From positions 1 to 64,000 of the forward strand of contig NZ_JACHHY010000012.1 in assembly GCF_014202905.1 (NCBI RefSeq): a DNA stretch of 64,000 bases. Reading direction: 5' to 3'. Both the position numbers and the translations under genes were made by a program. Of this stretch, positions 23,471-34,846 are shown in pieces. Origin of the DNA: Chitinivorax tropicus (lineage in GTDB: Bacteria; Pseudomonadota; Gammaproteobacteria; Burkholderiales; SCOH01). How positions within the stretch are numbered: position 1 is the first letter of the stretch; each line of letters opens with the position of its first letter. Below the pieces are notes generated by a model that ran no database searches, had not been told where the DNA came from, and saw only the letters and a list, made by a program, of their open reading frames with translations.

Positions 23471-24562
23471 ATGTTGTGGATATTGGCAGACTGGTTGGCG
23501 AAAACGACAGGCATCCGTGCTTTTTACGTTTTCGAATATCAAACCTTGCGGACCGTATTGGCCATGGCCACTGCGCTGGGCATTGCGTTGTGGCTGGGCC
23601 CGGCAGTCATCCGCAAACTGACCGAGATGAAGGTCGGCCAGGCGGTACGGACTGATGGCCCACAGACCCATCTGGTCAAAGCGGGCACGCCGACAATGGG
23701 CGGGGCATTGATCCTGTTGTCGATCGGCATCACCACGCTGCTTTGGTGCAAGCTGGACAACCGATATGTGTGGTTGACACTGATTGTCACCCTGGCAACC
23801 GGGGTGATCGGTTTTGTCGATGACTACAAAAAGGTGGTCTACAAGGACCCAAAAGGCTTGTCCGCCAAGGCCAAGATGTTCTGGCAATCGGTGATAGCGA
23901 TCGGTGCGGGCATCTTCCTGGCTGGCACGGCCAGCTTGCCATCGAACACTGAATTCATCGTACCGTTTTTCAAGCACGTCGTTTATCCGTTCGGGCCGGT
24001 CGGCTTTGTGGTGTTGACCTACCTGGTCATCGTCGGCAGCTCGAATGCGGTCAACCTGACCGATGGCCTGGATGGCCTGGCGATCATGCCGACGGTGATG
24101 GTGTCTGCTGGTTTGGCGGTGTTTGCCTATGTCGCTGGTAATAAAGTGTTCTCTGGCTACCTCGGCCTGCCTTACATCGAGGGCGCGGGTGAGTTGGCGG
24201 TCTTCTGTGCCGCCATGGGGGGCGCGGGGCTGGGCTTCCTGTGGTTCAACGCCTATCCGGCGGAAGTATTCATGGGCGATGTCGGTGCACTGGCGCTGGG
24301 CGCAGCACTGGGCGTGATTGCGGTCGTGGTGCGGCAGGAGATCGTGCTGTTCATCATGGGTGGTGTGTTCGTGATGGAAGCCGTTTCCGTCATGTTGCAG
24401 GTGGCCTCGTTCAAGCTCACCGGCAAGCGGATCTTCCGGATGGCGCCCCTGCACCATCACTATGAGCTGAAAGGTTGGAAAGAAACCCAGGTGGTGGTGC
24501 GTTTCTGGATCATCACCATCGTATTGGTATTGATTGGTCTGGCGACCCTGAAACTGCGGTAA
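23471..24562 (+). CDS. mraY: Phospho-MurNAc-pentapeptide transferase
   Basis: 363 residues with about ten membrane helices. Hallmarks of the polyprenyl-phosphate transferase family: GTPTMGG near residue 75, FVDDYKKV (aspartate pair), [21 protein letters not shown] and the MraY-specific HHHYELKGW close to the end. It makes lipid I on the inner face of the membrane. Starts three bases after murF. Confidence 0.98.
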   Translation: MLWILADWLAKTTGIRAFYVFEYQTLRTVLAMATALGIALWLGPAVIRKLTEMKVGQAVRTDGPQTHLVKAGTPTMGGALILLSIGITTLLWCKLDNRYVWLTLIVTLATGVIGFVDDYKKVVYKDPKGLSAKAKMFWQSVIAIGAGIFLAGTASLPSNTEFIVPFFKHVVYPFGPVGFVVLTYLVIVGSSNAVNLTDGLDGLAIMPTVMVSAGLAVFAYVAGNKVFSGYLGLPYIEGAGELAVFCAAMGGAGLGFLWFNAYPAEVFMGDVGALALGAALGVIAVVVRQEIVLFIMGGVFVMEAVSVMLQVASFKLTGKRIFRMAPLHHHYELKGWKETQVVVRFWIITIVLVLIGLATLKLR

Positions 24563-24571
24563 GAAAAGACA

Positions 24572-25942
24572 ATGGGACTGTATACAGGTAAACACATCGT
24601 GGTGCTGGGCATGGGCGAGACAGGGATGTCAGTCGCCCGCTGGCTGACGCTACAAGGCGCCAAGGTGCGCGTGGCCGACAGCCGCGAGGTGCCCCCTAAT
24701 CTGGATAAGCTGCGCAGCGATTTCCCATTGTCCGACATCCATACTGGCAAATTCGGCCCGCACACCTTCGACGGGTGCGAGCTTGCCGTGGCCAGCCCTG
24801 GTGTGCCCTTGGCCACCCCGGCACTGCAGGCCGCCATGGCTGCGGGGGTGGAGATCATTGGTGATATCGAGCTGTTCGCCCGTGCCATTGTCGGCTGGAA
24901 AAGCCGTGTCATCGCCATCACCGGCTCCAATGGCAAGACCACGGTCACCACGCTGGTGGGCGAGATGTGCAAGGCGGCGGGCCTGCGCACCGTGGTGGCG
25001 GGCAATATCGGACTAGCGGTGCTGGATGCCCTGACCGAATTGGATGGCGCACAGCCAGATGTATTCGTGCTGGAGTTGTCGAGTTTTCAGCTGGAGACGA
25101 CATCATCGCTGAACCCGGTGGCCGCCACGGTGTTGAACGTGACGGAAGACCACATGGATCGCTATGCGGACATGGATGCCTATGCCGCAGCCAAAGCACG
25201 CATCTTTGCTGGCGAGGGCACCCAGGTTTTGAATCGTGAAGATGCCTATAGCCGCGCCATGGCAAGGGGTGGGCGTGTACAGGTCAGCTTTGGCCTGGAT
25301 GCCGCTCCCGACGATGCGCACTTCGGCTTGCTTCGTCGCCATGATGAGCTTTGGCTGGCACAAGGCGATCAGGCGCTGTTGAGCGTGGCTGACATGCAGC
25401 TGACAGGTCTGCACAACGCCGCCAACGCCCTGGCTTGTCTGGCGCTGTGCCGAGCATTGGACCTACCCTGGGAGCCTTTGCTCGATACGCTGCGCACTTT
25501 CAAAGGTCTGCCGCATCGTGTCGAGTGGGTCGAGTCGGTGAATGGTGTAGGTTACATCGATGACTCCAAAGGCACCAATGTCGGAGCCACGGTCGCTGCG
25601 TTGAATGGTATGCAGCACAAGGTAGTGCTGATTGCAGGGGGGGATGGTAAGGGGCAGGACTTCAGCCCACTGCTGGAAGCAGCGCAACGGGCGTGCCGCG
25701 CTGTGGTGCTGATCGGGCGTGATGCCCGCCAGATCGAGACTGCGCTGAAGGGCGTGGCGATGCCAGTGCAGCATGCCGTCGATATGCACGCCGCCGTCCA
25801 GCAGGCTGCCGGGCTTGCCAAAGCGGGCGACGTGGTGCTGTTGTCACCGGCCTGTGCCAGCCTCGACATGTATCGTAACTATGCGCACCGGGCGGAGGTG
25901 TTCATTCAGGCTGTCAAGGCGTTGCCAGGGGCGCACGGATGA
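24572..25942 (+). CDS. murD: UDP-MurNAc-L-alanine:D-glutamate ligase
   Basis: 456 residues. N-terminal Rossmann-like [19 protein letters not shown] loop [36 protein letters not shown] and C-terminal [17 protein letters not shown], all as in MurD. Adds D-Glu, the second stem-peptide residue. Overlaps ftsW by four bases. Confidence 0.97.
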   Translation: MGLYTGKHIVVLGMGETGMSVARWLTLQGAKVRVADSREVPPNLDKLRSDFPLSDIHTGKFGPHTFDGCELAVASPGVPLATPALQAAMAAGVEIIGDIELFARAIVGWKSRVIAITGSNGKTTVTTLVGEMCKAAGLRTVVAGNIGLAVLDALTELDGAQPDVFVLELSSFQLETTSSLNPVAATVLNVTEDHMDRYADMDAYAAAKARIFAGEGTQVLNREDAYSRAMARGGRVQVSFGLDAAPDDAHFGLLRRHDELWLAQGDQALLSVADMQLTGLHNAANALACLALCRALDLPWEPLLDTLRTFKGLPHRVEWVESVNGVGYIDDSKGTNVGATVAALNGMQHKVVLIAGGDGKGQDFSPLLEAAQRACRAVVLIGRDARQIETALKGVAMPVQHAVDMHAAVQQAAGLAKAGDVVLLSPACASLDMYRNYAHRAEVFIQAVKALPGAHG

Positions 25943-27102
25943 AGCTCTACACCGAGTTCCGCAAGCAAAAGGCCGATGCCACCTATGACCGCTTCGCGTT
26001 CTGGGTGACCTTGGGTTTGCTTGCCATCGGTCTGGTCATGGTGTACTCGGCATCGATTGCGTTTGCTGAAGGGGACAAGGACACTGGCTTTCGCTCCACC
26101 TATTTCCTGATGCGCCATGGCATCTTCCTGGCGGTATCGATCGGGGCGGGATTCCTGGCGTTTCAGGTGCCCATGCGCACGTGGCAGCAGTACGCACCCT
26201 ATTTGTTTCTGATCGGCTCGGCCTTGCTGATTCTGGTGCTGGTACCGGGCATAGGCCGTGAAATCAACGGTTCACGGCGCTGGTTGGGCCTGTTGGTGAT
26301 CAACCTGCAGCCCTCTGAGCTGATGAAATTCTTTGTGGTGTTGTATGCCGCAGATTACACAGTGCGCAAGGCCGCCTATATGCATAGCTTGGTCAAAGGG
26401 TTCTTCCCGATGTTCATGGTGATGCTGGTGACTGGGGGCTTGTTGCTGGCCGAGCCGGATTTCGGTGCATTTGCCGTGATCACCGCGATTGCCATGGCTG
26501 CCCTGTTTCTGGGTGGCTTCAGCTGGCGCCTGTTTGCGGGCCTGGTGGTGTTGCTGGTAATCGGTTTCGTGGCAATTGTGCTGATCTCGCCCTATCGCTA
26601 TGCGCGGTTGGTCGGGTTCATGAACCCCTGGGCTGATCCCTATGGTAAAGGCTATCAGCTGTCGCACTCGCTGATTGCTTTTGGCCGGGGCGAGTGGACG
26701 GGCGTGGGCCTGGGTGGCAGTGTCGAGAAATTGTTCTATCTGCCCGAGGCGCATACCGACTTCCTGCTGGCGGTGATTGCTGAAGAGCTGGGGTTCGCGG
26801 GTGTCTGTATCGTGCTGGTGTTGTTCTGTGCGCTGGTGCTGCGCTGCTTCCAGATCGGTCTGCAGGCCAGCCGGCTGGATCGTGATTTCTCCGCATTGGT
26901 GGCCCAGCTGATCGGCGTGTGGCTGGGGACACAAGCATTCATCAACATGGGTGTGAACATGGGCTTGTTGCCAACCAAGGGCCTGACATTACCCCTGCTG
27001 AGCTTTGGCGGGTCGGGCATCATGGCCAACCTGGTCGCACTGGCCGTGTTGTTGCGCATAGATTGGGAGAACAGGCAGCTGATGAGAGGGTATTCAGTAT
27101 GA
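25939..27102 (+). CDS. ftsW: Septal peptidoglycan glycosyltransferase FtsW
   Basis: 387 residues, SEDS family with about ten membrane helices. [11 protein letters not shown]-type segment ([14 protein letters not shown]), the [34 protein letters not shown] stretch with the conserved [13 protein letters not shown], the large periplasmic loop with [18 protein letters not shown], and [19 protein letters not shown] are family signatures. It polymerises lipid II at the septum together with FtsI. Overlaps murD and murG by four bases each. Confidence 0.97.
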   Translation: MKLYTEFRKQKADATYDRFAFWVTLGLLAIGLVMVYSASIAFAEGDKDTGFRSTYFLMRHGIFLAVSIGAGFLAFQVPMRTWQQYAPYLFLIGSALLILVLVPGIGREINGSRRWLGLLVINLQPSELMKFFVVLYAADYTVRKAAYMHSLVKGFFPMFMVMLVTGGLLLAEPDFGAFAVITAIAMAALFLGGFSWRLFAGLVVLLVIGFVAIVLISPYRYARLVGFMNPWADPYGKGYQLSHSLIAFGRGEWTGVGLGGSVEKLFYLPEAHTDFLLAVIAEELGFAGVCIVLVLFCALVLRCFQIGLQASRLDRDFSALVAQLIGVWLGTQAFINMGVNMGLLPTKGLTLPLLSFGGSGIMANLVALAVLLRIDWENRQLMRGYSV

Positions 27103-28181
27103 GTGGGCGGACCATCCTGATCATGGCAGGGGGAACGGGTGGACATGTGTTCCCCGCCCTTGCCCTGGCTGATGCCATGAAGGCACATGGCTGGAAGGTG
27201 GTGTGGCTGGGCGGCGCAGAAGGCATGGAGACCAAGCTGGTACCGCAACATGGCTACCCAATTGAAACCTTGCGGATCGCCGGTCTGCGCGGCAAAGGCT
27301 TGGTGCGCAAACTGGTCATGCCGCTGATGTTGTTGCGTGCGTTTGCCCAAAGCATCGGCGTCATCCGCAAGCATCGTCCCGCTGTGGTGGCGGGGTTTGG
27401 TGGCTACCCGGCTTTCCCTGGGGGTATGATGGCGGCCTTGCTGGGTAAACCCTTACTGGTGCATGAGCAGAATTCAGTGGCGGGCTTGACCAACAAAGTC
27501 TTGTCTGGCGTGGCCGACGCCGTGCTGACCGCTTTCCCTGCCGCGTTCAAATCGAGTGGCAAGGTGCAGCTGGTCGGCAACCCGGTACGCGAGACCATTG
27601 CCAGGCTGCCCGCGCCGGCTGAGCGGTTTGCCGGGCGGCAAGGCCCGCTGAAGCTGCTGGTGGTGGGTGGCAGTCTCGGGGCGCAGGCATTGAACGAACA
27701 TGTGCCCGCCGCGTTGGCGCTGATGCCAGAGGGCGAACGGCCCAAGGTGACTCATCAGGCCGGGGCCAAGCATATCGAAGCGTTGCGTGCCGCCTATGCC
27801 AAGGCGGGGGTGCAGGCCAATACCGTCCCTTTCATCGACGATATGGCTACGGCGTATGCCGAGGCCGATCTGGTGATCTGTCGGTCGGGAGCATTGACTG
27901 TGGCCGAGCTGGCGGTGGCAGGGGTGGCCAGCGTGCTGGTGCCGTTCCCACATGCCGTGGATGACCATCAGACTGGCAACGCCCGTTATCTGGCAGATAA
28001 CGGTGCAGCGGTGTTGATGCCTCAGACAGAATTGAATCCGCAGAGTCTGGCTGCGTTATTGCAAACCATGAGTCGAGACAAACTGGGCGCGATGGCTGAT
28101 GCCGCGCGCCGGCTCGCCAAGCCGGATGCCACCGAAGCCGTGGCCGCCGTGTGCATGAGCTTGGCGGGGGAGAAAGCGTGA
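27099..28181 (+). CDS. murG: Lipid II synthase, UDP-GlcNAc transferase
   Basis: 360 residues from the ATG at 27099; the open frame extends upstream into ftsW, but only this start gives [19 protein letters not shown], the normal N-terminus. Other GT28 marks are [25 protein letters not shown] and [13 protein letters not shown]. It adds GlcNAc to lipid I on the cytoplasmic membrane face. Translationally coupled to ftsW and murC by four-base overlaps. Confidence 0.98.
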   Translation: MSGRTILIMAGGTGGHVFPALALADAMKAHGWKVVWLGGAEGMETKLVPQHGYPIETLRIAGLRGKGLVRKLVMPLMLLRAFAQSIGVIRKHRPAVVAGFGGYPAFPGGMMAALLGKPLLVHEQNSVAGLTNKVLSGVADAVLTAFPAAFKSSGKVQLVGNPVRETIARLPAPAERFAGRQGPLKLLVVGGSLGAQALNEHVPAALALMPEGERPKVTHQAGAKHIEALRAAYAKAGVQANTVPFIDDMATAYAEADLVICRSGALTVAELAVAGVASVLVPFPHAVDDHQTGNARYLADNGAAVLMPQTELNPQSLAALLQTMSRDKLGAMADAARRLAKPDATEAVAAVCMSLAGEKA

Positions 28182-29572
28182 AACACAAGGTCAAACACAT
28201 CCATTTTGTCGGCATCGGTGGCGTGGGCATGAGCGGCATTGCCGAGGTGCTGCTCAATCTAGGCTTCAAGATCAGCGGTACCGATCTTGGTGAAAGCGCA
28301 ACCACGCGCCGCCTGCAGGCTGCGGGCGCAACCGTGTTCAAGGGGCACGCTGCTGAGCACATGCATGGTGCCGACGTGGTGGTGACCTCCACCGCAGTCA
28401 AGGCTGACAACCCAGAAGTCTTGGCAGCACGCGAGGGCAAAATCCCAGTGGTGCCGCGCGCCATGATGCTGGCCGAGCTGATGCGCCTACGCCAGGGCAT
28501 TGCCATTGCTGGCACGCATGGTAAGACCACCACCACCAGCTTGGTGGCGTCGATCCTGGGGGAGGCCGGGCTGGACCCGACCTATGTGATCGGCGGGCGG
28601 CTGGAGGCGGCTGGCACCAATGCCAAGCTGGGTCAAGGCGAGTTCATCGTGGCCGAAGCGGATGAATCCGATGCATCGTTCTTGTACCTGAACCCGGTGA
28701 TGGCGGTGGTGACGAATATCGACGCCGATCATATGGACACCTATGAGCACGATTTCAACAAGCTCAAGCAGGCGTTTGTCGATTTCATCCAGCACCTGCC
28801 GTTCTATGGCCGGGCGGTGCTGTGTGTGGATGACGAACATGTACGCGCCATCATTCCGTCGATCAGCAAGCCCATCACCACCTATGGCTTGAGCGAGGCT
28901 GCAGAGGTACGGGCGACCGATGTGCGGGCGGTGGGCGAACAGATGCATTTCACGGTCAGTTGGCGGAACGGCAAAGTGCATAGCATGCCGATCGAGTTGA
29001 ATCTGGCTGGCCTGCACAATGTCCGCAACGCCCTGGCAGCCATCACCATCGGCCTGGAGGCAGGGGCAGAGTCCGAGGCGATTCAGAAAGCCTTGAAAGC
29101 CTTTAGCGGAGTGGGCCGTCGTTTTGAGCGCTATGGCGAGATCGACTTGCCGGGTGGTGGCAGCTTCACGCTGATCGATGACTATGGCCATCACCCTGTC
29201 GAGATGGACGCCACACTGAGCGCGGTGCGTGGCGCCTATCCGGGGCGTCGGCTGGTGCTGGCTTTCCAGCCGCACCGCTACACCCGGACGCGCGACTGCT
29301 TTGAGGACTTTGTCAAAGTGCTGTCAACCACCGACACCTTGCTGCTGACCGAGGTATACGCCGCTGGCGAGGCCCCTGTCGTGGCAGCGGATGGTCGGGC
29401 CTTGGCCCGGGCGGTGCGGGTGGCGGGCAAGGTGGAGCCGCTGTTTGTAGAGGATATCAACGAGCTGCCCAGGGCCGTCATGGAATTCGCCAAGGCCGGT
29501 GATGTGGTGGTCACCATGGGGGCAGGGTCGATCGGGGCCGTGCCCGGCAAGATCCAGCGCGGCGAACGTTGA
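28178..29572 (+). CDS. murC: UDP-MurNAc:L-alanine ligase
   Basis: 464 residues from GTG at 28178, which overlaps the murG stop and puts [19 protein letters not shown] at the N-terminus; an ATG nine codons earlier lies within mur[14 protein letters not shown] is the ATP loop; [33 protein letters not shown] and [10 protein letters not shown] are MurC marks. First Mur ligase, adding L-Ala in the cytoplasm. Confidence 0.97.
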   Translation: MKHKVKHIHFVGIGGVGMSGIAEVLLNLGFKISGTDLGESATTRRLQAAGATVFKGHAAEHMHGADVVVTSTAVKADNPEVLAAREGKIPVVPRAMMLAELMRLRQGIAIAGTHGKTTTTSLVASILGEAGLDPTYVIGGRLEAAGTNAKLGQGEFIVAEADESDASFLYLNPVMAVVTNIDADHMDTYEHDFNKLKQAFVDFIQHLPFYGRAVLCVDDEHVRAIIPSISKPITTYGLSEAAEVRATDVRAVGEQMHFTVSWRNGKVHSMPIELNLAGLHNVRNALAAITIGLEAGAESEAIQKALKAFSGVGRRFERYGEIDLPGGGSFTLIDDYGHHPVEMDATLSAVRGAYPGRRLVLAFQPHRYTRTRDCFEDFVKVLSTTDTLLLTEVYAAGEAPVVAADGRALARAVRVAGKVEPLFVEDINELPRAVMEFAKAGDVVVTMGAGSIGAVPGKIQRGER

Positions 29573-29579
29573 GTACGAT

Positions 29580-30470
29580 ATGCGAGGCCGCCAACTAGCC
29601 CATGCGCCGACTGCGGGACAAGTCTCGTGGCGAGCAGGTGGGGCGGTCAAGCGGGCTGTCTGGCCGGCGGATCTGACCGATCTGCAGACATGGCTGGCAG
29701 ATTTGCCTGCCGATGAAAAGGTGGTGTTCATCGGGGCAGGCACCAGCCTGCTGGTGCGAGATGGCGGTTTTGATGGCAATGTGGTGTTTACCCAGCCTGG
29801 GTTGATGGCGATTCAGGCCGCGTCGCCAGATGACAACTGTCCAGGTGTGTATGCCGAGGCGGGTGCCAGTGCATCCAAGCTGGCTGAATGGGCGGCCCAG
29901 CAAGGCCTGACCGGGCTGGAGTTTCTGGCGGGCATTCCAGGCACAGTGGGTGGTGCGCTAGTGGGGAATGCAGGTTGTTTCAGCTCGGAGACCTGGGATG
30001 GAGTCGTGGCGGTGCAGACTATCGATCGACAAGGGCGTCTGCAGCGCCGACCGGCCAGCGACTACCGTGTTGGATACCGGCAGGTGAGCCGCTATCAGGC
30101 GGGTGAGCCGGAATGGTTTGTCGGTGCGTGGTTTACGTTGCGACCAACTCAGCAACGCGAGGCCACTCAGACTGTGGCGGATCTACTGGCGCAACGGGCC
30201 AGGCAGCAGCCCCTGGACCAGCCCAATGCAGGGCGGGTGTTCAGAAACCCGCCAGGCATGGTGGCGAGTGAGTTGTTGAAACAGATGGGGTTCGCCGGCA
30301 AACGCCGGGGAGAAGCAAGTTTTTCAAGGCAGCACCCGAATTTCATTGTGAATCGGGGGGGCGCCAGCGCAGCGGACATCGAATCACTGATCATCGATGC
30401 CCAACAGCTGGCAAAAGCACAGTTTGGCATCGAGCTGGTGGTGGAAGCCACCATCATCGGTGACTGGTAG
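29580..30470 (+). CDS. murB: UDP-N-acetylenolpyruvoylglucosamine reductase
   Basis: 296 residues from the ATG at 29580, seven bases after murC; upstream codons in the same frame belong to the murC region. FAD-binding IGAGTSLLVRDGGFDG, EFLAGIPGTVGGALVGNAGC and the C-terminal RRGEASFSRQHPNFIVN (active-site Ser) and VVEATIIG (Glu) show a complete MurB. It reduces the enolpyruvyl group to make UDP-MurNAc. The protein is compact compared with the roughly 340-residue enterobacterial form, closer to the short type. Confidence 0.95.
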   Translation: MRGRQLAHAPTAGQVSWRAGGAVKRAVWPADLTDLQTWLADLPADEKVVFIGAGTSLLVRDGGFDGNVVFTQPGLMAIQAASPDDNCPGVYAEAGASASKLAEWAAQQGLTGLEFLAGIPGTVGGALVGNAGCFSSETWDGVVAVQTIDRQGRLQRRPASDYRVGYRQVSRYQAGEPEWFVGAWFTLRPTQQREATQTVADLLAQRARQQPLDQPNAGRVFRNPPGMVASELLKQMGFAGKRRGEASFSRQHPNFIVNRGGASAADIESLIIDAQQLAKAQFGIELVVEATIIGDW

Positions 30471-30485
30471 AAAAGGTTGAGCGCG

Positions 30486-31406
30486 ATGGATGTAAAGCAA
30501 TTTGGCAAGGTGGCGGTGATCATGGGTGGTACCTCGTCTGAGCGCGAGGTATCGCTGATGAGTGGTGGGGGCGTGCTGACAGCGCTTCAATCAAAAGGGG
30601 TGGATGCTCATTGCTTCGACCCAGCCGAAAAACCCCTGTCCGCGCTGAAGAGCGAGGGTTTCGACCGGGTGTTCCTGATCCTGCACGGCCCATTCGGTGA
30701 AGATGGCACCATCCAGGGTGCGCTGGAGGTGATGGGCATTCCCTACACCGGCAGCGGCGTGATGGCATCGGCGCTGGCCATGGATAAATTGCGCACCAAG
30801 CTGATCTGGAAAGGGCTGGGCCTGCCGATTCCTCAATTCGTGGTGTTGACCGAGCAGAGTGACTTCGACGCTGTTGAACGTGAGCTGGGCCTGCCCTTGT
30901 TCGTCAAGCCATCCACTGAGGGCTCCAGTATCGGTATCACCAAGGTCAAGACCCCCGGTGGGCTGCGCGCCGCGTATGAAGAGGCGCGCAAGTACGATGA
31001 AATGGTGCTGGCTGAGGTCTTTATCGGTGGTGGCGAATACACTGTCGGCATGTTGGATGATGAGGTCTTGCCCAGCGTCAAGATCGAGCCCGCAACGGAA
31101 TTCTACGATTATCAAGCCAAGTATTTCCGCGATGACACGGTATATCGCTGTCCGAGCGGTCTGTCCGCTGAGCAGGAAGCCGAAATGGCTGCTTGTGCAA
31201 AGCAGGCATTCTGGGCCTTGGGTTGCCGTAGCTGGGGACGGGTCGATTTCCTGATGGATGAGATGGGCAAATTCTGTCTGTTGGAAGTGAATACTGCTCC
31301 TGGCATGACCAGCCATAGCCTGATCCCGATAGCGGCCAGGGCACGTGGCATGAGTTATGAGGATCTGGTGCTGCGGGTGCTGGCGACAGCGCGCGTGGGC
31401 GGCTGA
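30486..31406 (+). CDS. ddl: D-alanine--D-alanine ligase
   Basis: 306 residues from ATG 30486 (AAAGGTTGAG upstream; a TTG three codons earlier is less likely). [17 protein letters not shown] at the start, [24 protein letters not shown] and the C-terminal [14 protein letters not shown] are ATP-grasp Ddl signatures; this is the DdlB type found in dcw clusters. Supplies D-Ala-D-Ala for MurF. Confidence 0.97.
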   Translation: MDVKQFGKVAVIMGGTSSEREVSLMSGGGVLTALQSKGVDAHCFDPAEKPLSALKSEGFDRVFLILHGPFGEDGTIQGALEVMGIPYTGSGVMASALAMDKLRTKLIWKGLGLPIPQFVVLTEQSDFDAVERELGLPLFVKPSTEGSSIGITKVKTPGGLRAAYEEARKYDEMVLAEVFIGGGEYTVGMLDDEVLPSVKIEPATEFYDYQAKYFRDDTVYRCPSGLSAEQEAEMAACAKQAFWALGCRSWGRVDFLMDEMGKFCLLEVNTAPGMTSHSLIPIAARARGMSYEDLVLRVLATARVGG

Positions 31407-31454
31407 CAGGTAGATGTGGACGGGAGAGCGCTAGCGTGAGGAACGGGGTGGCAT

Positions 31455-32225
31455 ATGTGGGATAAACCGCAACTGCTGATGTGGCTGGCCAATCTGCTAT
31501 ATGCCTTGGCTGCGCTCCTGTTTCTGTATGCATTGCTGTTCGTGTTGATCAATCTGCCGGTATTTCCGGTGCGGCAGATCCAGGTCAGTGGTGATCTGCA
31601 CCACATCACCCGCGAGCAGGTGCAGTACATCGTGCGGCATGAGTTGAAGGGCACCTTTTTCACCCTGAATCTCGACCGTACCCGCAAGGCGTTCGAAAAG
31701 CTGCCGTGGGCACGCAATGTGAGCATCCGCCGCCGCTGGCCGGATCGGCTGGAGATCGTGCTGGAAGAGCATCAGGCGTTGGCGCGCTGGGGGACGACTG
31801 CACTGGTGAACACCTATGGCGAGTTGTTCGATGCGGCCAGCAATGACACCCTGCCGGTGCTGGACGGCCCACAGGGCGCCTCAGCAGAGGTATCGAGAGG
31901 ATATCTGGAAATACGTGACATGCTGGCGCCGATCGACCGTCGACCCATGTCCATCTCCTTGTCGGCTCGCCGGGCGTGGAGCATCAAATTGGATGACGGC
32001 ACGCTGGTGGAAGTGGGCCGTGAGAATGTAAAAGCACGGCTGGGCAAGTTTGTAGCGGCTTACCCGCGCACCCTGGCTGTGTTGAACCGCGATATCGAAT
32101 ATGTCGATCTGCGGTATCCGAATGGATTTGCTGTACGCGTGCCTGATTTCAAACCGGGGCCCGTCAAGAAGCCTGGCGTACCAGCCCGACCCAGCCCGGT
32201 GGCTGGTCAGAAAAAGGCCGCTTGA
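31455..32225 (+). CDS. ftsQ: Cell division protein FtsQ
   Basis: 256 residues. Short cytoplasmic N-terminus, one membrane helix (LLYALAALLFLYALLFVLINL, about 14-34), then a POTRA domain (FPVRQIQVSGDLHHITREQVQ) and the FtsQ beta domain (WARNVSIRRRWPDRLEIVLEEHQALARW, later YVDLRYPNGFAVRVP). FtsQ anchors the FtsBL complex at midcell. The C-terminal 30 residues are a basic Pro/Lys-rich tail. Starts 48 bases after ddl. Confidence 0.95.
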   Translation: MWDKPQLLMWLANLLYALAALLFLYALLFVLINLPVFPVRQIQVSGDLHHITREQVQYIVRHELKGTFFTLNLDRTRKAFEKLPWARNVSIRRRWPDRLEIVLEEHQALARWGTTALVNTYGELFDAASNDTLPVLDGPQGASAEVSRGYLEIRDMLAPIDRRPMSISLSARRAWSIKLDDGTLVEVGRENVKARLGKFVAAYPRTLAVLNRDIEYVDLRYPNGFAVRVPDFKPGPVKKPGVPARPSPVAGQKKAA

Positions 32226-32265
32226 GCATGAACAATTCTGAAAAGTATCTGGGAGCGTTTTGCCC

Positions 32266-33504
32266 GTGAACATGGTGAAAGAGAACAAGAACCTGCTGGT
32301 GGGCCTCGATATCGGCACCTCCAAGATCGTTGCCATCGTGGCCGATGTGCAGGCTGATGGCCGGATTGAAATCGTTGGCATGGGCCAGGCACCGTCACGT
32401 GGGTTGAAAAAAGGTGTCGTGGTCAATATCGAATCCACGGTCACGGCCATCCAGCGTGCGCTGGAGGAGGCCGAGCTGATGGCGGACTGCAAGATCCGTG
32501 AAGTGTTCACCGGGATTGCCGGCAGCCATATCCGTAGCTTCAACTCGCACGGCATGGTGGCGATCAAGGATAAAGAGGTCAGCCAGGCCGATGTGGATCG
32601 GGTCATTGAGACCGCTCGTGCGGTGAACATCCCGACTGACCAACAGATCCTGCATATCCTGCCGCAGGAATTCATCATCGACGGACAAGAAGATGTCAAG
32701 GAGCCCTTGGGCATGGCTGGTGTGCGGCTGGAGACCAAGGTGCATATTGTCACCGGTGCGGTGTCGGCGGCTCAGAACATCATGAAGTGCGTGCGCCGCT
32801 GTGGCCTGGAGGTCGCAGACCTGATTCTGCAGCCACTGGCCAGCGCACAAGCCATTTTGTCGGAAGACGAAAAAGACCTTGGGGTCTGTCTGGTGGATAT
32901 CGGCGGCGGCACCACTGATATCGCAGTGTTCACAGGTGGCTCGATCCGTCACACCGCAGTGATTCCGATCGCGGGAGATCAGATCACCAACGACATCGCC
33001 ATGGCACTACGGACACCGACCAAAGAGGCCGAAGACCTGAAAGTGGCGCACGGTTGTGCCCTGCGCCAGTTGGCCGACCCGAATCAAATGATCGAAGTGC
33101 CGGGCGTAGGCGAGCGGGGTACTCGCCAGATGTCACGCCAGACGCTGGCAGAAGTAATCGAACCGCGTGTCGAAGAGCTGTATTCGCTGATCCAGGCCGA
33201 GCTGCGGCGCTCGGGCTTTGAAGACCTGTTGTCCTCGGGCGTGGTGATCACTGGGGGCTCGGCACAGATGCTGGGCATGGTCGAGCTGGGTGAGGAAGTC
33301 TTCCATATGCCGGTACGCCTGGGCGTGCCGCAGTATGTCGGCGGACTCTCGGAAGTGGTGCGCAATCCGCGCTTTTCCACCGGGGTCGGTCTACTGCTGA
33401 TGGGAAAAGAACAATATTTGCGTCATCAGACGTCACGCCTTTCCGGCACGGGCTTTGGCGCCGTGTTCGAGCGGATGAAGGCGTGGATACAAGGGAATTT
33501 CTGA
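32266..33504 (+). CDS. ftsA: Cell division protein FtsA
   Basis: About 412 residues. GGGAG at 32251-32255 is best placed for GTG 32266; TTG 32260 and ATG 32272 are alternatives in the same frame. Actin-like ATPase with LVGLDIGTSKIVAIVAD (phosphate 1), the 1C domain with FTGIAGSHIRSFNSHG, LVDIGGGTTDIAVF (phosphate 2) and GVVITGGSAQMLG (adenosine). The C-terminal amphipathic helix (VFERMKAWIQGNF) is the membrane anchor that tethers FtsZ. Confidence 0.97.
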   Translation: MNMVKENKNLLVGLDIGTSKIVAIVADVQADGRIEIVGMGQAPSRGLKKGVVVNIESTVTAIQRALEEAELMADCKIREVFTGIAGSHIRSFNSHGMVAIKDKEVSQADVDRVIETARAVNIPTDQQILHILPQEFIIDGQEDVKEPLGMAGVRLETKVHIVTGAVSAAQNIMKCVRRCGLEVADLILQPLASAQAILSEDEKDLGVCLVDIGGGTTDIAVFTGGSIRHTAVIPIAGDQITNDIAMALRTPTKEAEDLKVAHGCALRQLADPNQMIEVPGVGERGTRQMSRQTLAEVIEPRVEELYSLIQAELRRSGFEDLLSSGVVITGGSAQMLGMVELGEEVFHMPVRLGVPQYVGGLSEVVRNPRFSTGVGLLLMGKEQYLRHQTSRLSGTGFGAVFERMKAWIQGNF

Positions 33505-33593
33505 ATTTGGTATTGGTATTTTGTTTATTGGTTTCTAAGGTGCCATTTGCGTCAGTAGGTGGCAAATTGGATTAACACAGGAGAGGCACAAAA

Positions 33594-34781
33594 ATGTTCG
33601 AGATTGTTCAAGAGATCGCGCCAGTCGCCGTCATCAAGGTGATTGGCGTTGGGGGCTGCGGCGGCAACGCAGTCGATCACATGATCAATGCCGGTGTCAG
33701 CGGGGTGGAATTCGTCGCCTGCAACACCGACCTGCAAGCCCTCAAGCGTAGCAATGCGCCCATCCAGCTTCAGCTGGGTGCAAGCCTGACACGCGGCCTG
33801 GGCGCAGGGGCCAACCCCGACGTTGGTCGTGATGCCGCACTCGAAGACCGTGAGCGGATTGCGGATTCGATGCGGGGTGCCGACATGCTGTTCATCACCG
33901 CAGGCATGGGTGGGGGCACAGGTACCGGTGCCGCGCCTGTCGTGGCACAGGTAGCAAAGGAGATGGGGATTCTGACCGTTGCCGTGGTCACCAAGCCCTT
34001 TCAGTTCGAGGGCAAACGCCTGAAGTCCGCCCAGGCTGGCATCGAGGAGTTGTCCAAGTACGTTGATTCGCTGATCGTGATTCCCAACGAAAAGCTGATG
34101 GAAGTGCTGGGGGACGACGTATCGATGAAAGATGCGTTCAAAGCAGCCGATGATGTCCTGCGCGGTGCGGTAGGTGGGATTGCCGAGATCATCAACGTGC
34201 CCGGCCTGATCAACGCAGACTTCGCGGATGTACGCACCGTGATGAGCCAGATGGGTATGGCCATGATGGGCTCAGCCTACGCGGCTGGCGTTGATCGTGC
34301 CCGCATCGCCGCCGAACAGGCCGTGGCCAGTCCGTTGCTGGAAAACTACAACCTGACCGGCGCCCGTGCAGTCATCGTCAACGTCACCGCCGACAGCTCG
34401 CTGAAGATGCGCGAAGTCAATGAAGTGATGGAAACCATCCGTGCTTACTGCACCGATGAGACGGAAATCATCTTCGGTGCGGTATTTGATGAAGAAGCGG
34501 GTGAGCAGCTGCGTGTGACCCTGGTTGCAACCGGCATCGGTGGCCAGAGCGCAACTCAATCGCGTAATCAACCCAAGTTGCAGGTGTTGAAGGCAACTGG
34601 CACGGACAGCGCAGGGGGGTCTGAATGGGATCATTACGACACCCCAGCGGCTTTCCGTCGTAATCGTGGCGAGCGGGGCTCCATGGGCTTCAATGCCTCT
34701 GCCTCAGCGGAGGCAGCCCGTGCTGCCCCGAACCTGGAAATGCTGGATATCCCGGCCTTCCTGCGTAAACAGGCCGACTGA
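33594..34781 (+). CDS. ftsZ: Cell division protein FtsZ
   Basis: 395 residues; GGAGAGG lies seven bases before the ATG. GTP-binding sites IKVIGVGGCGGNAVDHM and GMGGGTGTGAAPVVA (tubulin signature), the T7 loop GLINADFADVRTVM, and after a variable linker the conserved C-terminal peptide LDIPAFLRKQAD that binds FtsA and ZipA. Polymerises into the Z ring. It is the last dcw gene here: a strong terminator follows and lpxC is not adjacent. Confidence 0.98.
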   Translation: MFEIVQEIAPVAVIKVIGVGGCGGNAVDHMINAGVSGVEFVACNTDLQALKRSNAPIQLQLGASLTRGLGAGANPDVGRDAALEDRERIADSMRGADMLFITAGMGGGTGTGAAPVVAQVAKEMGILTVAVVTKPFQFEGKRLKSAQAGIEELSKYVDSLIVIPNEKLMEVLGDDVSMKDAFKAADDVLRGAVGGIAEIINVPGLINADFADVRTVMSQMGMAMMGSAYAAGVDRARIAAEQAVASPLLENYNLTGARAVIVNVTADSSLKMREVNEVMETIRAYCTDETEIIFGAVFDEEAGEQLRVTLVATGIGGQSATQSRNQPKLQVLKATGTDSAGGSEWDHYDTPAAFRRNRGERGSMGFNASASAEAARAAPNLEMLDIPAFLRKQAD

Positions 34782-34813
34782 CTGTAAGCCTGTTCTAGCC
34801 TCTCCAAATTGAC

Positions 34814-34846
34814 CCCTGCCGGCATTCCGGCTGGCAGGGCGTTTTT
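34814..34846 (+). terminator. Intrinsic terminator at the end of the dcw cluster
   Basis: CCCTGCCGGC (34814-34823) pairs with GCTGGCAGGG (34830-34839) through ten pairs with one G-U; the six-base loop is ATTCCG, and TTTTT follows at 34842-34846. It lies 33 bases after the ftsZ stop codon. Confidence 0.9.

Noticed and set aside
23408-24595. 395-codon minus-strand frame rich in His, Gln and Asp
   Set aside because: Exact antisense of mraY; the His/Gln-rich composition comes from reading hydrophobic codons backwards.
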